Assembly (NCBI RefSeq): GCF_017301735.1 | Contig: NZ_CP071090.1 | Span: 9,910,001-9,974,000, forward strand | Length of the DNA stretch: 64,000 bases | Source of the DNA: Pyxidicoccus parkwaysis | GTDB lineage: Bacteria; Myxococcota; Myxococcia; Myxococcales; Myxococcaceae | Reading direction: 5' to 3' | In this document: positions 7,175-17,200 of the stretch, one piece after another | How the letters are laid out: every line of letters begins with the position of its first letter | Position numbering within the stretch: position 1 is the stretch's first letter | The notes under the pieces: model-generated | What the model was told of the DNA's origin: nothing | Databases searched by the model: none | The model's input: only the letters and a program-made list of their open reading frames with translations | Program-made: the position numbers and the translations under genes

Positions 7175-10100
7175 GTGAACACTACCACTCTACTCGTCGC
7201 AATCCTATTGACGGCCGCCGCCAATGGCGATGTTCCCTACCCGCCCGCTACAATATCTGACCCGCCAAGCCCCAAGACAGGCATTGCCTCCGAAACGGCT
7301 GTGGTAGAGCCGGAGTCCGCGTCCAACACGGGCTCCGCACTGGTTCTCGTCAAAGTATCCAATCCGTTCAGGATAGGCCCCCAAGAGCCCGCCTTCCTTG
7401 CAAGCTATGACTGCTGGGTGGATGGGTTCACTCCTGGTCGCAGTGCCCCCATTTCTCCTTTCAGCAACGATCCCCGGCAAAGAACCCCGAACGAAGAAAA
7501 CTACCAAAAAATCTACAGACCTGGATCGACAAGATGCAACATCTTCGACGTCAACGGCGACGGAATCAATGAACTTGTATTCACTGTCAACTACAAGTCC
7601 CTCATGGACATTGGGACGCACCATCTCACCTGTCGCCTGTACTACTCAAACCCAGCTTTTTGCAACTTCTCATATGGAGAAACCGCACAGACCCCATGCG
7701 GATGGCTGTGCAATGCGTCCACAGCCACAAGCATTGACTACCACGTAGAATTCACCGCTACGAACCTGGCACCAACTGCATCGGCGGCAGCGACGCCGAC
7801 TTCTCCATCCTGGTCGGACAAGGTCCAGTTCAAAGCCACCGCAAAGGACCCTGACGGGCAACAGGGCCCGGTGAGTTTGTTCTATCGATGGTACGTAGTT
7901 TCACGTCCAAGCAACTCCACCAGTATTTTTTCCGCTCCCAACATCTCAAACCCAGAGCTTCAATTCACAAGCGACCGGGACATCGGCAACTGGACGTTCC
8001 GCCTCGAAGTAGATGATGACGAGGGCGAGCTGGTGACGGCCCCATACCAATTCACCGTGCCCAACGTCCCTCCTTCTTTCGCGGTTACAGGCCCCAGCCA
8101 AGTTCCAACGAAACAATCCATTCAACTGGGCGTCACCGCCACCACGGACGGCGACGGGGGCAATCTGTCCTTTGTTTGGGACATCGTATCCGCACCTGCT
8201 GGCGCTACGCCAGTTCCACGAAACGGTTACGCAACGACATCCAGTCTCAGCATTCCCACTACCGAAAAGGAAATCGGACCCTGGCGATTCCGCGTCACGG
8301 GCAAGGACAACGAAGGAGCCGAGTTGGTCAGGGAGGCGACTGTCGAGGTGCTCAATCTGAAGCCTCGAATCGAGTTCGCGGGCGGTACCACCGTGGACGA
8401 GGGCACCCCCATCAACCTCGAGACGACCATCCTCACTGATGACGACGGAGGTGATCTGAGTTTCCAGTGGGAGGTCGTCCAAGCTCCTGCCCGGTCCGGC
8501 CTTACAGTTCCGTCTGTTCAATCTGCGTTCGCCACCCTGAACATTCCCGCGAACAAGGCAGTTCCCGGTACGTGGATCTTCCGATTGACGGCCACCGACA
8601 ATGAAGGGGCATCGGAGAAGAAGGAAATCAGCGTCCTTGTCGACGGCTATCCCCAGGTTGCCTATTCCCGCAAGCCAGAAGTCCATGTCCGCGGCGTGGG
8701 CAACCTGGTGTTGGATGCGAGTCCCTCCGAAGACCCTGACTCTCCCTGCCCGAACGAGCCTTCACGCTGCCACCTGACGGATGGCCGGTTCGCGACGGTG
8801 TCTCCAGGCCTCGTCAGTTACGCCTGGTACATCAGTCCCGCCGCTGGCGAGACGCCGCTCAGGGTGCAAATACTGTTTCCCCACATTGCCGACACAGGGC
8901 CCGTGCTGACCTTCGGTCCCGAAGACCTGTCCAAAGGCGAGTGGTTCTTCGAACTCCGCATCCAGGACGGTGAGGGCAACGAGGAAACCTCCCAGTTCTC
9001 CGTGGACGTCCAATACCCGAATACAGCCCCCACGCCGCATGTCTCCGTCCCCGGGGTCCGCCCGACGGTGCTTCTCTCGGGGTTGACGCTCGCCAACATC
9101 ATCGTGGACGGGTCCGCGAGCATGGACCCTGATAACACGTATGATGGCACACCCGCGTCATCTGGACTGGGAATCTCGAACTACGAATGGGTCGTCACGC
9201 CTCCTGTTGGTTGCTCTTTCCCCGCCCCTCCGAACGGACCACAGGCCAAGAGCGTGCTCCTTTTTGAAGCGGGGACCACCGTTCCCGCTGCCTGTCAGGG
9301 GCGTTGGACCGCACAACTGACCGTAACGGATGACAACCCAGAACCCCTCAAGAGTGTCGCCACGCTGCAGTTCGCCATCGGCAACTGTGCGGCGCTCGCA
9401 TGCCTGGACGCGCCAGTGCCAGGCAACGAGAAGGTCCTCCAAGAGGATGACGAGCTGGGAGTTCTTGTCGCACTTCATCTGGATTCTGCTCTCTACGACG
9501 ACCCCGTCTTCGCACTGGGGACTCGCGTGGAAATGAGCATCGTCGCCTCGGGCTCAAGCACCGTGGTGTACAGCACGACGACGCCCATCCTGACGCAGCA
9601 GAGCCGCGGCCAACCCATTATTCTCAACTGGAATGCACGGGATATCAGTGGCACCCGCCTGAGCGGCACCTACGACATCACTCTCTCCGTCAGAACGCAG
9701 GCAGGGACAGCGCCTGGAGTGGCACAGGGTCAACGCGTCATTGTCGTTGAGAACGTGACGACCCAGGTGCTCGCGTCCGGAGATCTGGTCATTCGGCGCG
9801 AACGCCTTCGCGACACATCTCAGCGTGCCGAGTTTCACATCAACATCGCGGGTGAGCTCCCAGGAGTCCCCATCGACAGCATCCGCTGGCGTGTCATGGA
9901 CGAGGCTGGCTCAACGGTTGCCACCCAGACGATTCCTCGCGGAAACTCCTTCCCACAGCTCGTGAGGTGGGACGGTCGCAAGAGTGAAGGCGGGGAACTT
10001 GTGCCCGGCGGGCGCTATACCTTCACGGCCGAAAGCATGCGAAACGGCGTGGGCCTGGGCCCCAGCGCCCCCCTCGCCTTCACGCTCTACTCTCTGGAAG

Positions 10101-12694
10101 CGGACCCTGTAGTGATTGCCCCGGGCGCGGTGGGTACTCCAGCGGACTGGGTCCATCTTGAGCGAGCCGTCCCGGCAGTACCCGTCACCGCGGCCAATTT
10201 CGCGCAGCGGCGGATGCGCATGAGCCCCCTAGAGCTCCGAGTCACGCCGCTGCAGCCGGGCGGAACCGTCACCCTGGAGTTGGAAAACAGCCCTGCCGGG
10301 CTGGTCGAGCTCTTCGAGAATGGAACGAGCTTCAAGCCCATCACCCTTCCCATGCAATGGGACGCCGCGACCACCCCTTCCCTCAATGCGCGGCTCCTCG
10401 CGTATGGGCTGAGCGCATTTGGAGATGTGACCTTCAAGCTGACATACCGGGTCGGTGGCCTGGTCCTGGATGAGGAGAGAGTTCGGTACCGACTCGGTCC
10501 TTCTCCAGCCGCCGTCGGGGTAGCGAGTGCATTGGCTCCCCGCTTCCGCGTGGTCAGGACCGTCAACGACGGACAGCCCATCCTTGTCGCGCTCGACCCT
10601 ACGCGACACCGGGAGCGAGCAGGCCGAATGGCGAACGTCTACCTGGTGGCACATCGGGATGCCGCAGCCTGGGCGGCGGATAACACGCTCCTGGATGTCG
10701 CGGCTGGCCCCAAACCGCTCACAATTGGTGCGGCGAACACGCCCCCAACCATCCTGGAGCTTTGGGGTGCATCTCATGCTGGCAATTACGACGTCGTCTA
10801 TGACTTCGGCAACTTCGCGGACTCGCCCTCAGCGTTCAGAGGTGACGGCAAACTCGACCCGGGTGACCTCCTGGACAGCCCTGATGGGTTCGCGGCAGTG
10901 GAAGTGGAGTCCTCGCTCCTGGCGCCGGGGCCAGCGGCCGTTTCAAAGGTGGAGTACGGAGGCTCCTATGACGTCCCCTTGTATACGACTCACATAGAAT
11001 ATGGCTGGGATGGCGTCATTCTACCGACGGGTTTCGACTTCCCGCTGCGTGGCTTGGCCGTCTTCCCAACGGTCATGACGGGCAAGCGCCCGCTTGTTGT
11101 GTTCGCGCACGGGAATCACCTTCCCCAGCATGTTCTATCTGGAGCGCCGCCTGTTCCAATCACAGTCAGCTCCCTCATGACCTCGGATGAAAACTATCGG
11201 GGCTACCTGTACCTCCAGCAGCACCTGGCCTCCCGGGGCTTCATCACCATCAGCGTCGACCTGGATGCAACCAACGGGAGTGGATGGCTCGGATATCCAG
11301 CCCTGGAAGGGTCCGACGGAATCCAGGCGCGCGCATGGATCGTTCTGAAGAACATTGAACTGCTGCTCAAGACTCCATCTGCCGTGCCCGCCCTCGCTGG
11401 CGCTATCGACTTCTCACAAATATATCTGGTCGGGCACTCGCGGGGAGGTGAGGCCGTGATTGTTGCCGAACACCAACTCAGGAATCTGGCCGTCCCCGGA
11501 GTCATCCCCCCCAAAGAGTCTCTCGTGGGCCTGAATGCAAGCAACATCAAGGGGATTGTCGGCCTGGCGCCAGTCTCAATGGCTATCGAAAGCCTCTACA
11601 TCCAGAATCACTCCTCTCCCTTCTTGCTGCTGTATGGCAATGCTGATGGCGATGTGAACGGCTTCACGGATGGTTGTCACCCATTTCGCCACTACGACCG
11701 CGCGCAACGCGACAGCTTTGCCATTCGCATCGAGGGAGCCAACCACAACTTCTTCAATACCAGCTGGACCACCAGCGACGCCACGCATCAACTGGTGTCC
11801 AGCACGCCCGGGGTCCTGAGCCTCGACCTTCTCAAGGCCATCCCGCTCACTCCTCCAGTTGGGGATCCTTCCACTCTTCTCAGCGCGACACAGCAACGAG
11901 ACATCGCGAAGGCATACGTTACGGCCTTCCTGATGATGTTGGCTCAGGGAGATCGCGGTACGCGCGAGTATTTCCTGCAGCCCCCAGCCAAGCTCTCTGT
12001 CTCAGGTCTCTCCCCGTCCCCCAGGCTACATACCCAGGCGAGACTGCGTTCACTGAGCGGCCGGACATGGGTGATGGACGACTTCGAATCCAATCCCGCC
12101 GAGGCCATTTCGAGCTCAGGGCAGGCCGTAACCTACTCTGCCTCCCCGGTAAAAGAGGCTCAACTTCTCGACCTGGACCTCGGAAACGAAACTGGGATTG
12201 AAAATCGCTTCTTCCAGGACACAAACGGTGTGCGCTTCTCCTGGGGAGGACCAGCGACGTATGAGCAAGAACTCCCCTCGGGAAAGCAAGACCTGCGATT
12301 GGCGAACACCATCAACTTCCGGCTTGCCCAGCCGCCCATTACTCCCTCCGCGCCTGTAGCTCCTCTAAGCCTGCAGGTTGAGCTGGAAGATGCGACCGGA
12401 AGACGCGAGGCGTTGTCTCTCAGTGCTTTCGACCCCGTGGCCCCCATCTATGAATCGGTAGTCTGGCACCCCTACAAACCCTACAGGATCGATGGCGTGG
12501 TCAACCCAGCCGCAAGGTCGAAGAACGCAACGACGGCTGCGTTCAAGACCTATCGGATTCCACTGGCGGCTTTTGCCAACACTTCGGTCAGTCTCGACAT
12601 GGAGCATATCGTGAAAGTCCGCTTCCGCATGGGGGGAAGTGGAGAAACTCCACAGGGCAGCCTGGCTTTGGATGATCTGGAGATTGAATTCTGA
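7175..12694 (+). CDS. giant exported PKD/Ig-like protein with alpha/beta-hydrolase domain
   Basis: A 1839-residue protein with a short signal peptide (LLVAILLTAAANG). Residues about 200-750 hold five or six PKD/Ig-like modules with recurrent phrases such as WTFRLEVDDDEG and WIFRLTATDNEG. Around 770-980 there are FlgD-type Ig-like modules (LNWNARDISGTRLSGTYDI). Residues about 1280-1560 form an alpha/beta hydrolase with nucleophile Ser1422 in GHSRGGE, an acid near Asp1491 and His1524 in GANHNF, resembling dienelactone/polyester hydrolases. The last 200 residues look like a jelly-roll module (KTYRIPLAAF...LALDDLEI). It is probably secreted and acts on an extracellular ester or polymer, substrate unknown. 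It follows the SurA-like gene by 17 nt and its stop overlaps the next start (TGATG), so the three genes form one operon. Confidence 0.85.
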   Translation: MNTTTLLVAILLTAAANGDVPYPPATISDPPSPKTGIASETAVVEPESASNTGSALVLVKVSNPFRIGPQEPAFLASYDCWVDGFTPGRSAPISPFSNDPRQRTPNEENYQKIYRPGSTRCNIFDVNGDGINELVFTVNYKSLMDIGTHHLTCRLYYSNPAFCNFSYGETAQTPCGWLCNASTATSIDYHVEFTATNLAPTASAAATPTSPSWSDKVQFKATAKDPDGQQGPVSLFYRWYVVSRPSNSTSIFSAPNISNPELQFTSDRDIGNWTFRLEVDDDEGELVTAPYQFTVPNVPPSFAVTGPSQVPTKQSIQLGVTATTDGDGGNLSFVWDIVSAPAGATPVPRNGYATTSSLSIPTTEKEIGPWRFRVTGKDNEGAELVREATVEVLNLKPRIEFAGGTTVDEGTPINLETTILTDDDGGDLSFQWEVVQAPARSGLTVPSVQSAFATLNIPANKAVPGTWIFRLTATDNEGASEKKEISVLVDGYPQVAYSRKPEVHVRGVGNLVLDASPSEDPDSPCPNEPSRCHLTDGRFATVSPGLVSYAWYISPAAGETPLRVQILFPHIADTGPVLTFGPEDLSKGEWFFELRIQDGEGNEETSQFSVDVQYPNTAPTPHVSVPGVRPTVLLSGLTLANIIVDGSASMDPDNTYDGTPASSGLGISNYEWVVTPPVGCSFPAPPNGPQAKSVLLFEAGTTVPAACQGRWTAQLTVTDDNPEPLKSVATLQFAIGNCAALACLDAPVPGNEKVLQEDDELGVLVALHLDSALYDDPVFALGTRVEMSIVASGSSTVVYSTTTPILTQQSRGQPIILNWNARDISGTRLSGTYDITLSVRTQAGTAPGVAQGQRVIVVENVTTQVLASGDLVIRRERLRDTSQRAEFHINIAGELPGVPIDSIRWRVMDEAGSTVATQTIPRGNSFPQLVRWDGRKSEGGELVPGGRYTFTAESMRNGVGLGPSAPLAFTLYSLEADPVVIAPGAVGTPADWVHLERAVPAVPVTAANFAQRRMRMSPLELRVTPLQPGGTVTLELENSPAGLVELFENGTSFKPITLPMQWDAATTPSLNARLLAYGLSAFGDVTFKLTYRVGGLVLDEERVRYRLGPSPAAVGVASALAPRFRVVRTVNDGQPILVALDPTRHRERAGRMANVYLVAHRDAAAWAADNTLLDVAAGPKPLTIGAANTPPTILELWGASHAGNYDVVYDFGNFADSPSAFRGDGKLDPGDLLDSPDGFAAVEVESSLLAPGPAAVSKVEYGGSYDVPLYTTHIEYGWDGVILPTGFDFPLRGLAVFPTVMTGKRPLVVFAHGNHLPQHVLSGAPPVPITVSSLMTSDENYRGYLYLQQHLASRGFITISVDLDATNGSGWLGYPALEGSDGIQARAWIVLKNIELLLKTPSAVPALAGAIDFSQIYLVGHSRGGEAVIVAEHQLRNLAVPGVIPPKESLVGLNASNIKGIVGLAPVSMAIESLYIQNHSSPFLLLYGNADGDVNGFTDGCHPFRHYDRAQRDSFAIRIEGANHNFFNTSWTTSDATHQLVSSTPGVLSLDLLKAIPLTPPVGDPSTLLSATQQRDIAKAYVTAFLMMLAQGDRGTREYFLQPPAKLSVSGLSPSPRLHTQARLRSLSGRTWVMDDFESNPAEAISSSGQAVTYSASPVKEAQLLDLDLGNETGIENRFFQDTNGVRFSWGGPATYEQELPSGKQDLRLANTINFRLAQPPITPSAPVAPLSLQVELEDATGRREALSLSAFDPVAPIYESVVWHPYKPYRIDGVVNPAARSKNATTAAFKTYRIPLAAFANTSVSLDMEHIVKVRFRMGGSGETPQGSLALDDLEIEF

Positions 12695-13674
12695 TGATGC
12701 GCACATCACTGTTTTTGGTCACAACGCTAATGATGATGGCGTGTTCAGAGCGAAAATCGTCGCCCGCTCCGGTACCGCCCAAAGCCGTCCGCTCTCAGAA
12801 CTCCGGTCTTGGAACCGTCGAGAGTATCCAGCGTGTTCGTATCACAGATGGCTTCAAGGTCTGGCGCGGCGGTCAGCAACTGACGGTCCAGAATGGCCTC
12901 GTCATTCAGCTGAACAACGTCGATGCCGCTGACTTCCTGCCCCAAGCCATTTCCGTACCCTTGTTCGTTCTTGGAGACACTGTCGGCATAATTCTGTCCC
13001 AACCTTCACTTGAGACAGGACACACCCTTCTCCTCATGGCCGACCCCTCACCAGAGACGAGCGTTCCGCTCTGGAGAACTGGCCCTGGCGTATTTCCCAG
13101 GAGCGTGACTGGAGCCACCCTGGAAAGCGCGAGGAGTCAAGCCCTGGCGTCCGGTGCCACAGAAGGTGTAAACATATCGGTGCCGGGCACGAATACTCCG
13201 CAGACGACCTATTCGTCGCTGAGTTCCTTGCGAAGCGCCGTAATGCCTCCACGCTCCGCGCCACAACTCTGCACTACACTCGGAAAGAATTGCGGCATCG
13301 CGCAGACCCAGTACGGGCTGTTCGCCTGTGGCTCCTGTCCAAATGGGCAACAGTGCACCAGTAACAACCAGTGCTGTACGCCAGAGACAAATGCGCAGTT
13401 CTGTGCGCGTCAAGGAGTCGAGTGCGAAGGTGCCGTGGGGCAGGACAGCTGCGGCTTCGCGCGCTCGGTCGAATCGTGTGGTTCGTGCGACGCCACCCAG
13501 ATGTGTCTTGCTAAGCGCTGCAAGACACCTTCGGACAACTGCAACCCGGATGGCCCTTTCCCAAACTGTCCTCGTCCGGATAACGGTTGCCATTATCAAC
13601 CCGGGCTCGTGTGCATCAATGGTGGCTGGTATTGCGGCAATCTCGTATGCGACGGCACTGGTGGCAACGAATGA
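12694..13674 (+). CDS. Cys-rich lipoprotein, 326 aa
   Basis: The N-terminus carries a signal peptide with a lipobox MMAC-S (Cys17), so this is a predicted lipoprotein. Residues about 30-190 are Cys-free. The C-terminal 130 residues contain over 20 cysteines in short repeats of the type CGSCPNGQQC and CGSCDATQMC, common in myxobacterial surface proteins and probably disulfide-bonded. The start overlaps the stop of the giant hydrolase gene (TGATG), indicating translational coupling. It may anchor or assist that protein, but I see no direct evidence. Two adjacent ATG codons (12694 and 12697) are possible starts. Confidence 0.8.
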   Translation: MMRTSLFLVTTLMMMACSERKSSPAPVPPKAVRSQNSGLGTVESIQRVRITDGFKVWRGGQQLTVQNGLVIQLNNVDAADFLPQAISVPLFVLGDTVGIILSQPSLETGHTLLLMADPSPETSVPLWRTGPGVFPRSVTGATLESARSQALASGATEGVNISVPGTNTPQTTYSSLSSLRSAVMPPRSAPQLCTTLGKNCGIAQTQYGLFACGSCPNGQQCTSNNQCCTPETNAQFCARQGVECEGAVGQDSCGFARSVESCGSCDATQMCLAKRCKTPSDNCNPDGPFPNCPRPDNGCHYQPGLVCINGGWYCGNLVCDGTGGNE

Positions 13675-14294
13675 TGGGTACACCCTGAACGTTCCAACGC
13701 AGAGCCGCGCAAAGAGTTGAGTGCTTGGCGGCAACGGATTGACTTCCTTCTTGTCGCCAAGCTACCGCGCATGCCTCGGGTCGTGGTTGGAGAGTGACCA
13801 AGTACGTAATAAGCGAGGCAAAACCGCAGGCGCACTTCCCGCCTGGTGGCGTGAGTAACAGCCTGGAGGCTGGAACGGCCCTGCCCGATTGCAAAGACAG
13901 GGTCCGTTTTCCACGGTGGCAGCGCCGCTTGTGCATTTGTCCGGCCGTGACGAGTTGCGACCCGCTCTGGAGTTGACCGGTTCCGCGGAGTGGCTCTGAC
14001 TTTCGCCATCAGGCAGCAACGAGGCGATCCGGCCCTCTGCATGATAGAAAGCCCGCGTCGGTCGAGCAGGTCACATTCGAGCGTGGCAAGGAAGCTCTCA
14101 CGCTCGCATTGTCGTTGACGCTCCCCGCTCTGCTTAGAGAGGGACGGACGTACACCACTCAGCAGCTTGGGTAGCAGCCCCCCAAGCCAGTTGAACCCCG
14201 GGGGCCCCACCTGGATGGCACATGGCCATCCAGGCAGGGTCCGGGAGCGCCTCATCGGTGGTGCCCGGTGAGGCGGTGACTTCGCAGCGCTCGG
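13675..14294. other. 620-bp gap, no supported gene
   Basis: Convergent-side gap between the Cys-rich lipoprotein and the cohesin-like lipoprotein. A 219-codon minus-strand frame (13596-14255) overlaps the lipoprotein gene antisense and lacks a plausible ribosome site and high-GC codon bias. The stretch may contain decayed coding DNA, but I recognise no family. A perfect hairpin lies near the right end (14210-14234). Confidence 0.45.
14210..14234 (-). terminator. perfect 10-bp hairpin downstream of the cohesin-like gene
   Basis: CCTGGATGGC and GCCATCCAGG form a 10-bp perfect stem with a 5-nt loop, about 60 nt past the stop of the minus-strand gene ending at 14295. There is no T-run, so it may stabilise the mRNA 3' end rather than act as a classical intrinsic terminator. 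Confidence 0.4.
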
Positions 14295-17200
14295 CTACCG
14301 AGACGCCGTCTTCGTGAAGGTCGGGTCGGCCGCAATCTCCAGCCTGCCGATTCCGAAGCCGCTGCTGCCGACCACGTCATCACCCAGCTTGTTGCGCAGC
14401 AGGCCCTTGAAGCCGCTGCCCAGGTTGGCGCCGTCGAACACCACGCCCGGCTCGGCGCCCGGCGCCAGCGTCAGCCGGAGCTGGTACAGCACGCTGCCCA
14501 CCGGAATCGCCGTGTCCGTCGCCACCGCGCCGGAGCCCGCAGACTTCTGGCTGATGCCGCTGGTCAGCACGCCCGCCAGCGGACCACTCAGCGGCAGCGC
14601 CACCGCCATCGCCGGAGCCGACGCGCCCACCGACAGGATGGCCCCCGCGGTGATGCCTTCCTGCGCCGCCAGCCGCACCTTCGTCGCGTCCAGCGGCAGG
14701 TTGAAGCCCACGCCGTAGCCGTTCACGGCCTCGGCGGCCACCACGTCCAGCACGAGCTGCGTATTCGTCGACGCCGGGTTGCGCATCAGCCGGATGCGGC
14801 CCGCCGCCGGATCCACGTACACCAACGACGCGCCGTACACGTTGAACGCGCTAGACTCCGTCCCCACCAGCGAGGGAGACGACGCCGCCAGCACGTAGCC
14901 CTGGCCGCTCCGGTCCACCGTGAGGTCCCCGAAGCGCGCCACGCCGCCCTGCGCATTCACCACCGCCGTGCCGCCGAGCACCGCGCCATTCGCGTTGCCC
15001 AGCGCCAGCGTCACCGGCGCCACCGAGGTCGCCGTGTTGTCGAACGCGTCCACCAGCCGCACCGCCACCTCGTTCAGCGGCAGCCCATTGGGCGTCGAGC
15101 GCGGCTGCGCGGTGAACTCCACCCGCGCGGGTGCGGCGCCGACGATGGCGAACGTGGAGCTCGTCACCGGCGTCAGCGCGCCCATGCGGGCCTTCAGCGT
15201 GTAGCCCTCCGCGGCCTTGCGTAGCACCAGGTCCGCGAAGGTCGCCACGCCGTCCGTCACGGGCGCCGTCAGCGTGCCCTGGAGCGTGTCGTGGCCGGGG
15301 TTCGCGGCCAGCGCCAGCGTCACGTCACCGCTGCCGCTCGTCGCATTGCCATACCGGTCCGTCACCCGCACCTGCACCGCCGGGCTCATCGCCGAGCCCG
15401 CAGTCGTCTCCGCTACCACCGGGTCGAAGGCAATCGCCGCCGCCGGCCCTGGAGTCACGGTGATGGTGCTCGAGGAGCCCTGGTACAGCGCGGTCAGGGC
15501 CGAGTTGTACGCCACGAACAGCAGCTCCGCGCTGCCCACCCGCGTCATGGCCAGGTCTGAGAAGGTGGCCACGCCATTGACGGGAACAACCTCGCGAGTG
15601 CCCACCACGCCCACGGCGCTGGGGTTCGCATCGGGGTCCACGCCGGCCGAAATCCGCTCATTCACGCTGCTGCCGTAGGTCGGTATCCGGTTGCCGTACG
15701 CGTCCGCCGCCTCCACGACGACGGTGCTCATGGGGACACCGGCCACCACCGTCGCCGGCGGCTGCTTCGTCACCACCAGCTGGTTCATCGCCGCGGGCGA
15801 CACGTTGAACGCGCCGCTGACCACCACGGGCAGACTGCCCGCCGAGGCCTCGACGGTGTAACCCGTGCCGGCCTTCCGCATCGACAGGCCGGTGAACCGC
15901 GCTTGGCCGTTCACCGCCGCCAGCGACGCCGTGCCCACCAGCGCTGCGCTCGTCGGGTTGTTCGCCAGCCGCAGGCTCACCGTGGCGCGCGAGGGCACCC
16001 GGTTGCCGCCCGCGTCGCGAATCTCCACCTGCACCACGGGGTTGAAGGCTACGCCCGCGGTGATGTTCCCCGGAGCCGCCACGAAGGCCACGCTCGCCGC
16101 CGCCTCGGACACGTTGAACGCGTTGCTCGTCACCGGGGGCACGTTGGCCACCGACGCGGACAACGTGTAGCCGGTGCCCGCCTTGTCCACCGTCAGCCCC
16201 GTGAAGGACGCCACGCCGTTGGAGAGCGTCACCTGCGTCGTGCCGCCCAGCGTGGCCGCGCCGGGATTCGTCCCCAGTGCGACGCTCACGGTGGCCGTGG
16301 AGGCCGTCACCACGTTGCCGAACGCGTCGCTCGCGGTGACCTGGATGGTGCCCAGCGACTCAGCCGCCGGCGTGTCCGTTGCCGGCTGGGTGGTGAAGGC
16401 GAGGGCCGCCACCGTCCCGTGCGCCACGTTGAACGCTTCGCTCGTCACCGGCGTCACGCCCTCGGACGTGGCCCGCAGGGTGTAGCCCTGCGCCGCCTTG
16501 TCGAGGGTCAGGTTCGCGAAGGTCGCCAGGCCATCCACCGCGGCCACCGAGTGCGTGCCCCCCAGCGTCGCGTTGCCCGGATTGTCCGCCAGCGCCACGT
16601 CCACCGTCGCGGTGGAGGCGGCCCGGTTGCCGTACGTGTCCAGCAACTCCACCTGCACCGCCGGGCTGATGGCCGAGCCGGCCGTGGCAGCGACAGGCGC
16701 CGTCACGTAGGCCAGCCGCGCCGCCGCCGCCGGAGCAATGGCGAACGCGGAGGAGTCCACCGCCGTCAGCGAGCCGGAGCTGGCGCGCAGCGTGTAGCCC
16801 GAGCCCGCCTTCTCGATGCGCAGCGTCTCGAAGGTGGCAACGCCACTGAGCGCGTCCGTGGTGGCCGTGCCGCCCAGGGTGGCGCCGTTGCCGGACACCA
16901 GCTCCAGGGAGACAGTGCCCACGGCCTTCTTCGCCACCTTGCCACGCGCATCCAGCAGCGACACCTTCACCGCCGCCAGCGCGGTGCCGGCCACCGTGGA
17001 GGCCGCCGGCTGCGTGGTGAAGCTCAGGCTCACCGCCTGGGCGGGACGGATTTTGAAGGACGCGGACCTCGCGGGCGCCATCGACCCGGAGGCGAAGGCC
17101 AGCACATAGTCACCGTCCTCGTCGACGGCCAGCTCGCTGAAGGTGGCCACGCCATTCACCGTCTGCGCGGTGAGGTTCCCGGTCAGAGAGACTCCCGCGG

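Noticed and set aside
13596..14255. 219-codon minus-strand frame, possible transposase remnant
   Set aside because: No DDE or other transposase motif, no inverted repeats or target duplication, and it overlaps the Cys-rich lipoprotein gene antisense.
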